Origin: Hsuehochloa calcarea
Lineage: Eukaryota; Streptophyta; Magnoliopsida; Poales; Poaceae
DNA length: 64,000 bases
Direction of reading: 5' to 3'
Assembly: GCA_036346395.1 (NCBI GenBank)
Contig: CM070609.1
Coordinates: 24,549,223 to 24,613,222, forward strand
A program made the position numbers and the translations under genes. Numbering within the stretch: the first letter of the stretch is position 1; each line of letters opens with the position of its first letter. Under the pieces are notes generated by a model, which saw nothing but the letters and a program-made list of their open reading frames with translations, searched no databases and was not told the origin of the DNA. Shown here one piece after another: positions 46,000-56,930 of the stretch.

Positions 46000-46844
46000 T
46001 GTTGAAAATGAGGGCAATATTTTAATTCCATATTTTAATAGAAGACATATATTGCAAAAGACTAATTATGCATAAATCAGTACTAACAGCAGACAACTCA
46101 TTGTATTTCACAATATAAGCAAAAACAGAATGTAAACAAGTTAATCAGTCACTCGAAAGACTTACAGATGAGTTCGATGAAGAACAGGAAGCAACGCAGA
46201 CGTAGACTTGATGCAGTGCAGAAACGTAGATGAATCAGCGAAACGAGCGGTCACGCAGATGTGCGCTGCCCAGAAACCTTATTGCCGCTCCCCGTGCAGG
46301 TCTTCACGGTAGCAACGTCTCGGAGATACCGCTCCCCTTCTTCAAGGTGCACGCCAAGAAGAAGAGTTGACGAGGTTCAAACGGCGCAATACAACATCAC
46401 AGGTTTGCAGAAGGAAGAAAAGAAGGAATGGAGGCAGTAATTCTACGCGCTATGCTCTGGACGCCTCCAGGCATATATATATATGGATGCAGACTGTGAA
46501 CTGACTGATTAAATAGTCATTTACCCACTGGTAACTGACACTTAACCAGCCATTTACCCACTGGTAACTGTCTGTCATCATCACCCAATAAAGCCCCCGC
46601 CACGTCACGGCACGGTTGCAAGCACAAGTCACGCGAAAATACACGAATGCACGCGCGCGTGTGTGTATTTAGTCAAAGCGCTCCTCGTGCCACCCCCATC
46701 CATGTGTTACATGTTTCAAAGAGTGATAAGGACTTCACCTTATATGTTGGTCACCTCCACCTTTCCTTAGAAATATGATACTAAACTATACATGCTTTGA
46801 AATTATAGAAAATGGGACTCACTCATATGGGCCAATTTCTAACA
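46000..46844. repeat. Probable solo LTR in a pseudogene intron
   Basis: 845 bp starting TGTTGAAAAT and ending TTTCTAACA, so the ends are inverted (TGTTR...YAACA) and have TG...CA form. Flanking 5-mers are CCTAT (45995-45999) and CTTAT (46845-46849), a 4/5 match. There is no coding sequence, and only one copy lies in the window. A TATATATATA run is at about 46475. Confidence 0.55.
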
Positions 46845-49517
46845 CTTATGAATTATGAGCCTTCTTCTGTATTATTTATGCTGATAAGATTTGTTTATTA
46901 AATTTGTCTATCCTGCAGGAGCCAAAGGAACTTGGTGATCTTGATCCATGGTTTTTCCCAATTCCATCAAACTTATGCAGCATTCTTCCTGGACCCAACA
47001 ATGGTTTCATGTCATTTACTTATCGCCTGGTCGTGTCATCACTCATCACCAGTGGTACATCATTCCTGCTTTTATTTTCTTATCCTTCGTCTGTGTGAAT
47101 GGACATTTCCTTATATTTTATGTTCACGTCGGTTACCTTCAGCTCTCCTTTTCTTGATTTCCAGGATCTCATGCTACCATTTACATTATAGAACCCAGGA
47201 AATTATGTTGTGCACTCTTAAGACTTGCGCTATTCCCTTGCTACTCACATAGTGCTGCACAATGTCACTAAACTGAGCAGATTTTTTTTTTAAAAAAAAA
47301 GAGTAAAATTGAACAATAAATTCCATCATTTTAATCTGGCTGCTTATTATGTTAATTAAGCAAGTGTATATTACAGTGCATCTGATGTGTTGTTAGCGAT
47401 AAGCTTTGTTCCTGTAAACCTTTAATTTGCTTATTGTAGACTCCAGACTTAACTGTGGATTATGACATGAGAATGAAGACTATTACCATCCTTCATCAAG
47501 AGGAAGTAACTGGCCTTTCTTCAAGTCTATGCACAGGTGGGCTGCAATCCACTCTTTCAAGCTTCCAACAAAACCTGCAGCTTATTGAAGATTCACAAAG
47601 TTGGAGCGATCTTTCCAAGCTATTTTCTTGTGAAAGGGTCCAAGTTAGTTCACATGATGGCGTCTCAGTACCTTTAGTGATCCTATATTCACGGGAAGCA
47701 CGACGTCATCGAGAATCACCTGGGATCTTATATGGATATGGAGCTTATGGAGAAGATCTGGATAAAAGCTGGTGTTCTGATAGCTTAAGTCTACTTGCTC
47801 GAGGTTGGGTTCTTGCATTTGCAGATGTTAGGTGCAGTTTGATGACTGCACTTTCCATCATCTTTCAGTTTTTCCTAATTCATCTTATTGACTTCTTGCA
47901 ACATCTGAAGTTGCGCCTTTTCATTTTATAAGTTTGATTATTTTTAAATTGACAACCAGACTGGCATACCTGCACCTGTGACTGGGAGCTACTGCAAGTC
48001 TGCAATACATCTCTATTCACCAAATCTTACAGTATTAGGAACTGTAATTTTAATTTTTCACCGAAAGCGACGTTAGATGCTAGCTTATTGAGATAACAAT
48101 GTTTCATATCATGCAAGTAATGCCTGACTTCGCTGTTCTGGAATAGAACAAGTTTCTGATCCGGTGATCCCTGTCACAGGGGTAATCGGTCAGAATTCTG
48201 AAAGCTAGCCATTTTTGAGACTTCAAATTATAGTTTTTTTTCCCCATCTACAGTCGTTTGGAGGTCTGAAACTATGAATGATCCACATGGAGTTTGGCTG
48301 AGCTGACAACTTCAATGTGGCATGATACCAGCAGTCATTTGTCTAGCATGCTTCACAATAAAAAACAGAACAATATAATTGTTTTCATTCATTTTGTTGA
48401 GATGTTTGTTGTTTACCTGTTTATATTAATGCAATTAGATATATTTTATAATTGGACACGTCAAATTGTATGCTCCCTATTAATTGTAATTCTTGAGCCT
48501 AATCATGTAGGTGCGGAGGGGATCCATCGTGGCATACGGCAGGCACCAAAGCTAACAAGATAAATTCAATTCAAGATTTTGCTGCATGTGGTATGCATCT
48601 CATCAAGGAAGGATTTGTTCACAAAAGTCGTCGTTGTGCTATAGGCTGCAGTGCTGGTTGTCTGCTGGTTGGTTCAGTCATTAATATGCTGCCAGACTTA
48701 TTTTCTGCTGCAGTTCTCAAGGTAAACCTTTGATCTCATCTGCCGAATGCGTCAATACAATTACACAAAAGCGTTCTTGGGCAAGTAAATAGATCCATTT
48801 AACACTGGGATTTGCTATGTCTTTTCTCTTGATCTCTTCTCTCCCTACCTATGCTTCTGCTAGAAAATGATTTGGCTGGGTTTTCATATATCAATAACAT
48901 GTATTTATACTAAAAAACAGGTACCTTTTCTTGATATCTGAAATACAATGTTGGATTCTACTTTACCTCTCAGCTCTCACCATCTTGGACTACGAAAATC
49001 CTAATATTGCAGTTGAATTTGATGCAATCCATAGTTATTCTCCTTACGACAACTTATCTCCTGGCATGTGTTATCCTCCGGTTCTGGTGACTGCCTCATT
49101 TAATGTTACAAGGTTTTTCCTTACTCCATTATACTCTTGAGATGCTTTTACACACGCTTCAGATCATTTGTATTTTACTTGTTCCATGCTAATTGTCAGC
49201 TCATCCTTTGTATTATTTCTTCTTCCTTTCAACTCACTGCACTGTGTCAAGCTTCTTAATTGTATACTGTTCATTTTCTTGTGAGTTCTTGATTTCCTTT
49301 TTTATTTGGCAGGGTAGGAGTCTGGGAAGCTGCTAAGTGGGTTTCAAAAGTGACAGATGTCACATGTCCATCCTGTTCCCGTTCTGTTATTCTCAAAACT
49401 AATATGCAAAGTGGTCATTTTGGTGAGGGTGGACGCTTCATGCATTGCGAAGAGACAGCCTTCAAGTATGCATTTCTCGTGAAGGCCTTGGGGACGGATG
49501 ACATAGCTGCGAAGTAG

Positions 49518-50930
49518 TGAGCCAATGCTCAAGGCTTTTCACGTGGAATGAGTTTGTGGTGACACATGAAAGCAGAAACTGATATCATTACCTATTATGG
49601 TAAGATGTGTCATCATACGGTGGATCAGATTGATCATAGTCCACATAATTGTTGGTTGAAAAGCCTCTCATTTGTGGGTTCCTGCATTGTAGATTGTTAA
49701 CTTGTGCTGTCAGAATAGCACAGATGGATGTTTTATCGAGGGACCAGCTGCTTTCCATTAATTAAGGCCAGTAGCCAGGAATCCTTGACATGGTAGCATT
49801 AATATAAATCTTTTTTATTCTTGAAAAAAGGAGTACAAATCTTTCTAGAACAATAGATCTTGTGGTATCTAGCATCCTGATTGTCTAGCAATTCTCAGCT
49901 ATAAACGATTTGGTTATATATTATTTTTTGTATCAAGCCAGTCTTTTTCTTCGTAGGAGATCAATCATCATGAATTATGATCAATTTGGCTCTAACATGA
50001 TATATCATGCTAATTGAGATGCAAATGGTGCTAGAAATGGAGCTATTAATCAAATAATGCTTATAACTCAGGTATCAGGTTAGTGTATGTTGCCTTCTTA
50101 TTTTTAGCTCCTGTAAATGAGATCGTATGGTTTCATGCCTCCTTAAATTATTATCACCTTGCATGTAATATTCATGTATACATTTTTTTAGTCCCTGTTT
50201 GTATGATACTTACAGTACAGCCAATGTAATAATACAAAGCAAGTGATGACTAAAACTTATTGAGCACATTTCTCTGAGCTTATCCCAGTTTAAGATTCGG
50301 CTTTCCATAGTGAAGTAATTATTTAGGCTTGTAGTGCACGCTGCATTCTCCAATAAGTACCAGTCGGTGCATGTGGGTCCGTGATATAAACAACTGTCAT
50401 GGCTACAAGATTCTAACACTTAACAAATCTCAAGACCTAAATTGTTCAATCCAAGTTGTCCTTGTTTTGGTCATGCGAGCTCAGTTATGATGTAATCGAA
50501 TGGGTATGCTTATAGTTATATCCATATCCTTCTTTCAGTCCACAGTGATGCAAAATCATGCTCTATTCATTTGTTGATGTTGTTATGTGTGCCACTGCTG
50601 AATGCTGTGCTAACTTGCCTAAAAAGAAACGCTGTGCTACAAGTGTTCTAGCCAACTGCTCGAAAACTAAATCATAATACGTGAAAAATACGGAAAATCA
50701 TAGTATTAATCAAACTGTGAATTGTTTTGTTATTGAGCTCTCATTTTCATGGTCCATCTTGATCATTACACTTTTTTAGGTCAGTACATATTTATTTTCC
50801 AGAAACAATCTGTCTCGATATAAGATCTTTCACTCTTTCTTAGCAATCATGATGAAGTACATTCTTGAGATTCATCCTTGATGGAAATTTAACAAAAAAA
50901 AAAGGGAGGGACTACTAGGCTGGGATTTTT
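49518..50930. other. Downstream intergenic DNA
   Basis: Follows the last exon of the oligopeptidase pseudogene. AT-rich, with only short frames and no recognised repeats or genes. Confidence 0.4.
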
Positions 50931-50933
50931 TAA

Positions 50934-51195
50934 TTTGGCCTCTACCGCCACTATTTTTTTCAAAAATAGTCCACTTGTTCTAAAATTTGCAATTCTAGCC
51001 CCCTTGAGCGCGGAAAGTTGATACGTGGACTTCATACAGTCGGGGAGCGCATGAATGGTCAGTAAATTTACAATTCTAGCTCTGTCTCGACCACAGAAAC
51101 ACCTGAAGTTAACAGAGGGGTTAAAATTGTAAATTTTAGGGGAAAGAAGCTATTTTTGGAAGGAAAAAAAGGTGGCAGCAGGGCCAATTTAACGA
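50934..51195. repeat. Foldback (inverted-repeat) element
   Basis: The left arm (about 50934-51003: AATTTGGCC, CAAAAATAG, CTAAAATTTGCAATTCTAGCCCC) is repeated inverted on the right (about 51118-51193: GGGGTTAAAATTGTAAATTTTAG, CTATTTTTGG, GGCCAATTT). Arms of ~70 bp flank ~115 bp. No ORF; no target duplication determined. Confidence 0.6.
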
Positions 51196-52020
51196 TTTCT
51201 TCCAATGCTGGGCGTGCTTCTCCATGGGCTCCACCCCGGGTGCGCTGGTTGATGCTCCAATTCAATCATTACTCTTTGTTTGGATAATGCGATGAATGGC
51301 CTCTTATTGCTTCCAGTTTTTGAGTGCCGATCTACACCGTGCTTCACTTGATTTCATGATTTGTCGTGCACTCATGATTGACACATTTAATTTGACGATT
51401 CTAGAGGACACGGAATTTTTTTCTAGATTGGAATATGGAACACTTCTTCTATTGTGTCGTTGGTTGCATATCTTTGTGACGGGGATAAGCTACTTTCCTT
51501 CTCGTGTGCGCTTACTTCTTCCGGCTCCAGGGGGTGGTGTCATGGTATTTGTAGGCCACCGTTTTTGCTTGGTGAAGACGCCGTGTTGGTCGCTGTCGCT
51601 CGAGGTCTTCTGATGCGATTATTGAGGCTACCCCTGCTCACAACCATTGGAGTACGTATCTGAATATATCTGTTGGTAACAGTTACAACGTTGGTAAATC
51701 TTATCCATAGCAACCAATTGTTTCACTGTGATTTAGCTCCAACCGGTTGCTATGGTCTACCGTAGTTCCTGAATGTCCATTAGGATTGTGGGGGGAAGAC
51801 CGCTGCAGTAGAGTTCGATTGGATGTTTATTTACCTAACTGGACAGGTCGATTTCAGAGCCATCCAATTCATAGTCTGTTGTTGGAAGCGGGAGATCGAA
51901 AGCTGTCTGATCGTGTCGCGGATGAGATTCAGGTAGGTTTTCCAAACGCCAATCTCTCTCTTCGATCTCAGATGGTGATTTGCAATCTAACATCTGATAA
52001 AGCTGATGTTCACGCTAATA
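51196..52020. other. Intergenic DNA
   Basis: Short frames at 51296-51613 and 51747-52052 have no recognisable domains. No other feature seen. Confidence 0.35.
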
Positions 52021-54715
52021 GTCTTGGGCCGACAAAGCGACTAGAGGGGTGAACAAGAGCATCTACACTTTTTCGACTATGATGGTATTCAACTTCTTCT
52101 TCACTTCAATAGCTAGCTATGGAAGTTATGAAGATTAGAAACACAAGCACAACAGAAGTCTTGCGTTGTAACAAAAATTCATGAGGCAAAACCTGCCTAA
52201 TCGGTCTAACCACCGGCTACAAGAACAACAACCCGCGACGATCTCAAATTGCCATAACTTTTGATTCTGATATCCAAATCCCCCGATATTTCAACTATAG
52301 ATCGTTAAGAAGGTCAGGAACCTATTTCAATCGACGATCGAGACGATTGAAGCCAAGACACCACCAATTTCTTGGATGAGGTCAAGTAGCCACAAGAACT
52401 AAGGAAATTCAAACCCCGATCCAAAAACTTGCTCGTGGGTGAAAGATGATCAAGATGACCCTAAATCAATTCCCACAAATCCTAACAAGCTAGATAAAAA
52501 GACCCAATAAAAACCAACGAAGCACACAAAATCCTATAGGTATCAAAAAGAGCAAAAACAAGAGAGAACTTATCTTGGGGCAAACCTTGCTTAGATTGAT
52601 TGAAGTGATTGTTGGTTTACAGACACTCTACCATGAAGGATAAAAACTCAACATTTCAACACTCAATCAATCCATCTCAAACCCTCGCCTCCTCTATTTG
52701 CACTTTCTTCAAATCACAAATTAGAGGTTCTTTCTTAGAAGGGTTCTATTGTGCAAATCTTGCACCTCTTCCTTTTATAGTGGAGGTTAGGTTTAGAGAG
52801 AAAATCTTATCGAGCACTGATGAGGATTTAATAATCTCCAATTAATTAAATTATTTATCTATAATTATTATTATAGATAGCAATATCTTTGTGGATATCG
52901 TGGGGATATGTACATGATCTTAGGATGATGAGTCAATTGGCAATGACGTTGTTGGTTTGCCGAATCTCGTGTTTTCGAAAAAGCTTCAATGCTGTTCAGA
53001 CCTCAGGCGGTCAGACCGGCAGCACTGGCGGTCAAACCGGCCGTGTGGCAGTCCGACCGATAGCGCTGGCGGTCAGACCGACCGTGTGGCAGTCCGACCG
53101 ACAGCTCGGGCGGTCCGATCGGCCAGGACTTTTGAGTGAGTTTGGAGCTAGACCAAAAATAGAGTATGCAGGCAAGAGAGAAGAGTCTCCTGCATGTGGT
53201 CTCATATTTTTTGGAGCTTCCAATCAAAAGTTATATTCATTTGAAAGTTTCGGAGAGTTCTCGGATTTTCAGGTGGAATTTTGGCTAAGTCCTTTCGGAC
53301 GGTTTGACCGGCTCATACAAATCGGTCTGACCGGTTTGAGATCGGTCAGATCGGCCAGGTAGGGAGGTCAGACCGGTTTCCACTTGTTCGTCATCCATCT
53401 TGGCGGCGTTGTGTTTTGGTTATGTCTAGTGCATGAGTTTCAATGCTTTAATGTTGCATATTGTATGTTTTGAGCTAACGTGGGTCAAGTTGTGAAGAAC
53501 TTATTCCCGAGACGATTTCTTGGTCTATTGTTGTGCAGGTGACTTGCATGTCAACGACGTTCAACGGCGAGGAGGATCGGGACTAAGCTTGGAGAGCTGA
53601 GGTCCAGAACGATCATGGATGTCGGGTGAAGTCGTGTGACTCAAGCATGATGCAGAATGGACAAGATGGTTCGAACACGCAGTTTGTTGCAGCTGGTTGG
53701 ATCAAGCGGCGTGGAGGTCGGTGCAAGTGCCTTGGAGGTTCCGATGGGATTCGGACATGAGAGACTTGCCGACATGATGAGAGTCGCTGATCAACCTACG
53801 TGGCGAAGCAGGCGATTGCTTCGACTGTAATGCGTGTGTATGTGTTCCATTTGTATTGGACCTTAACGGGAGCCCATTAGGTGAACTCTTCTAGAATGTA
53901 GACCTCACTATAAATAGAAGGGTGGTTGCCAAATAGCCTCCAAGCATCTCATTTGCAAAAACCTTAGTTTGTTTTAGGGTTTAGAGAGGAGAGGAGAGGC
54001 TAGGTTCTAGAGAGGTGATTTGTGTGTATGCTTTTGGATTGAGCTCTTGTCCTCCTTGAGGGAGTGACTGTAACAAGCAACATCTTAAATCAATCTATGG
54101 ATGTTTGTTTAAAGATGAGTCCTCTTGTGTTTCCCCCTCTCTTTTGATGATTTTAGTGCTTCCTTGATCCGGTTGCTTTTGGTTGGTCTCTTGACCTCTT
54201 TTTCCTAGGATCATCTAAATCATCAATCCCCCACGAGCAAGATTTGGATCAAGTTTTTCGTTTTGCTCGGTTTTGAACCCTCCTTTGGTAAAACTTAAAA
54301 TGGTCAAAACGTTGACGTGGATCTGGACGATCGTTGCTAGGAATAGGTTCCATATATCCTTAGGGAGGTGTGTTCCAAATTTGGTCAAGTTTCATCGGGT
54401 AAATCAAAAGTTAGACCGATTTTTATTTTGGTCTTAGGTTGTCTGCACGGGTTCTGAACAAAATCGGTCAGACCGATTTCAAAACGGCGATCGAGGCCGC
54501 CAGACCGCCATTGGCCAAATTGCCGCCCGATGAGTTTAATCTCCATATTTCTTTTGCTTAAGGGGTTAATCGGATTCAGCTCAAGGCTTCCTCTGTGCTT
54601 TTACTAATCTTCTTAGCTTTCGTAACTATCGAAGAAAAGTTCGTGTTGAATTTGATTAAGGCGAAAATCAAGAAAGCGTCTATTAACCCCCCTCTAGTAG
54701 TCTTTCCGGTCCTAC
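52021..54715. mobile_element. Element with long degenerate inverted ends and CGGTC array
   Basis: The left end GTCTTGGGCCGACAAAGCG, then CTAGAGGGG, matches the reverse complement of the right end (GTAGGACCGGAAAGAC, then CTAGAGGGGGG). Similarity continues inward for roughly 400 bp: for example AACTTGCTCGTGGG at 52429 on the left corresponds to CCCACGAGCAAG at 54229 on the right. The interior holds a CGGTCNGACCG array and no long ORF. The CTAGAGGGG(GG)TGAA terminal motif and the CGGTC palindromes are shared with the insert at 10689-13249, so both belong to one broad repeat group. The boundary is approximate and the superfamily unknown. Confidence 0.55.
53008..53124. repeat. 20-21-bp tandem array of CGGTCNGACCG palindromes
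   Basis: Six units in a row: CGGTCAGACCGGCAGCACTG, CGGTCAAACCGGCCGTGTGG, CAGTCCGACCGATAGCGCTG and so on, with a higher-order alternation (units 3-4 and 5-6 resemble each other). Further single copies are at about 53300-53375 and 54465. Confidence 0.85.
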
Positions 54716-54716
54716 A

Positions 54717-55449
54717 ATATTCATGTTATTCGTAAGGATACCCTTTGTCATTAATAAGAGAGAAGTTTAGCCGAGTGGTCCTAAATCATTTTACGACCAC
54801 CCTATATGGTCGTAACTATTTCTACAACTACATAGTGGTTATAAGATTTCCAACGACCACCTCATGATCGTAAGTCTTACCGCGATCACTTCATGGTCGT
54901 AAAATTTACTATGACTAGGTCAACTACTACCACCCTATGGCAAACAAAGCCTACAGCCATGTTAGCCCAATCGACTAGGGATCTGTGTTTAATACACATA
55001 GTAATTAACATGCGCTGTTATTCTTCGGGATAACTGCATGTATTAAACCCTTGTCTCTAACATAACTGCAAGACGATGTGGGAGGATTAGTCTCTAACAA
55101 TAACTATCACTGAATGTACGTATTTCATCAAACGGTGAGACGCCTCTTGATACAGGACAACTGCCACCCTTTCACACGCTATATAAGGAGTAAAGCCGGT
55201 GAACATAGGGCATGAACAACGACAACATACACAAGACAAGATCAGTAGACATAAGTCATTAAGCCCTAGTTCTAGTGATTTCTTCCCTGTTATAAAGCAT
55301 AGTCAATACAATAACACAGGAGTATAGTTATTATTATTTCAGGAGAAGACCCGAACTTGTATAAAATCCCTGTGTCTTTTTTCGTATGGTTTAACTTAAG
55401 GAGAGTCTATAACGTCCATTTGTAAGATCGATACTAAACCATCGACAGA
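54717..55449 (+). repeat. Gypsy-type LTR-like sequence (probable truncated or solo LTR)
   Basis: Contains four tandem TACGACC/GGTCGTA-type hairpins (54791-54905), a TATA-like CTATATAAGGAG at about 55180, and a right end ACCATCGACA resembling the GTCGACA ends of the Gypsy LTRs. General layout is like 8662-9357, but the sequence is divergent. The left limit is uncertain and no clear target duplication was found. Confidence 0.45.
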
Positions 55450-55649
55450 CACATGTTAAGCCCACACACAAACGAGTCTACATTCACGCACTCTTCCCAA
55501 AGCGGATGACGAATCGGTTCTCCCGAACCCGTCTCTTCGTGATCTTCATCTTTTCTTGTCCTGAACGGCTTCTCGTTGTGTTGTCTTGCGCCGTGGTTTC
55601 TCCAAAGGTCACCAACATGATATTTTAGTAAAAATACAAAAATACTCCT

Positions 55650-56200
55650 TCTCGATCATTCTCCGAGGACCGGGTCCAATCATTGTGAATTAATCTCATA
55701 CTTTGTCACGTGTAGGTTGATCAATGACTTTCTTCATGTCGGCAAGTCTCTCTCATCTGACTTCCACTAGAACCACCGTGGCACTTGCATCGACCCCCAC
55801 GCCACTTGATGCAACCCGTCGCAACGAACTTCTCGTTCGGTCGTTCTTGTCCATTTTGCGTCATGGTTGAGTCCAACCACTTCCCTCGTCATCCTTAATC
55901 GTTCTAGACCCCAGCTCTCCTAACTTAGTCCCGATCATCCTCGTTGGCGACTGTCATTGACTTCAAACCATCTCCACAACAATAAGAAATCAATTTCAAG
56001 CAAATTCTTCGCAACTTGACTCGCGTTAGTCAAAATATGCATCATACAACATATATACACTGAAACTCATAACTTTAACCAATCTTACGAAATTCATCGC
56101 TTATCCGACACATTAAAAACCCCTGACTGATCAGACCGCCACCTATGGAAGATCTGACCGTCAACCAATGGCTAGTCAAGCCGCCTAGGACTTACGGAAA
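55650..56200 (-). repeat. Partial inverted relative of the 52.0-54.7-kb element
   Basis: Read on the minus strand this resembles 53340-53830: GATCGGGACTAAG(T/C)T(A/T)GGAGAGCT, GCA(A/G)AATGGACAAGA, and GAGAGACTTGCCGACATGA occur in both in the same order and spacing. CGGTCAGATC-type palindromes are at 56115-56165. Confidence 0.7.
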
Positions 56201-56930
56201 CTTCCTCGGTCCAGAATTGCACTCACTCTCTGTTTTGGGATGGTTTTAAGTTGAAGCTAATCTTCTCGCAGAAGAGACCATACTTATCCTTCCATAGCAC
56301 ATTTCCATTATCCTCCATCCTTAGCTACTGCATTACCGCACATTCCTATTCCCATTTAAGAACCTCTCCATGTTAAGTGCATTTCCGACATGTGGGGCCG
56401 AAGTCTAAGCCTACCCCACATGCCAGTGGCACTAAGCAGTCATCATACATGGCCTCAGGAGTTCAGGTCCACCCTGCGTGCCGAAGTAAGTAGAATCCTC
56501 CTACACCCACTCCATGCACCAAACCCAATCGCACCTACTCAACTTCTCCTCTGATGCCACGGGCCCACCCGCTAGTCCTCTTCCACCGGTCCATGTCCCT
56601 GCTGACGCTTTCCTTCTGCTTCTGTACGGACTGTCCCCGTGTTGCCATGTGTCTACAAATAAGCCAACCTGGCGACGCACGCACGCTTTGACACGCGCCT
56701 CGCCTCGCCTCCTCCTCGCCGCCGGTGGCGCGCATCCATCCCACACAGGTTTTGGCTGGAAGGCAATAAGCGGGCGCGCACAGAGAGAGAGAGAGAGAGA
56801 GAGAGGCTAAGCTTTGATCACGCGATGCAAGATTGCAAGAACCTTTCGGTCCGGATAGTGCTTACCATTTAGGCGGCGAGGAGGGCGGCGCAATCCTTGG
56901 GTGCGTGTGTTGCAGCGCGCGTCGGATGAG
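56201..56930. other. 5' flank of the O-fucosyltransferase gene
   Basis: GC content rises toward the gene. A (GA)12-type run at about 56781-56804 lies roughly 130 bp before the ATG, in the likely 5' UTR/core promoter. Chance frames at 56501-56810 occur on both strands. Confidence 0.5.
56781..56804 (+). repeat. GA microsatellite
   Basis: An uninterrupted AG dinucleotide run upstream of the O-fucosyltransferase ATG. GA-rich 5' regions are common in plant genes. Confidence 0.9.

Larger units (their letters stand above)
35315..49517 (+). pseudogene. Prolyl oligopeptidase (S9A, oligopeptidase B-like) pseudogene
   Basis: Readable exons: 35315-35679, 44777-44925, 45041-45244, 45586-45720, 46919-47054, 47447-47831, 48511-48721, 48921-49112 and 49313-49517. 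Markers: WSDPYHW and TSDPDLAALL (exon 1), KDFKYITVNSNTRTSSEE, YILTNVPLKDTET, GILYGYGAYG, the nucleophile motif GCSAGC (Ser at 48650-48652), and SGHFGEGGRF (His at 49416-49418). Defects: exon 1 changes frame at least twice. TAG at 45080-45082, TGA at 48939-48941 and a frameshift just after. The catalytic Asp of the FND motif is Val (FNVTRV, codon 49105-49107), and the GG after the nucleophile is GC. Much of the N-terminal propeller between exon 1 and 44777 is missing. Most splice sites survive, so it is a decayed genomic copy, not a retrocopy. The intron after exon 1 is about 9 kb because of nested elements. Family members cleave Pro- or basic-site peptides; this copy cannot. Confidence 0.9.

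Noticed and set aside
53003..53362. Arg/Pro/Asp-rich frames on both strands
   Set aside because: They are translations of the CGGTCNGACCG palindromic array; symmetry keeps both strands open without coding meaning.
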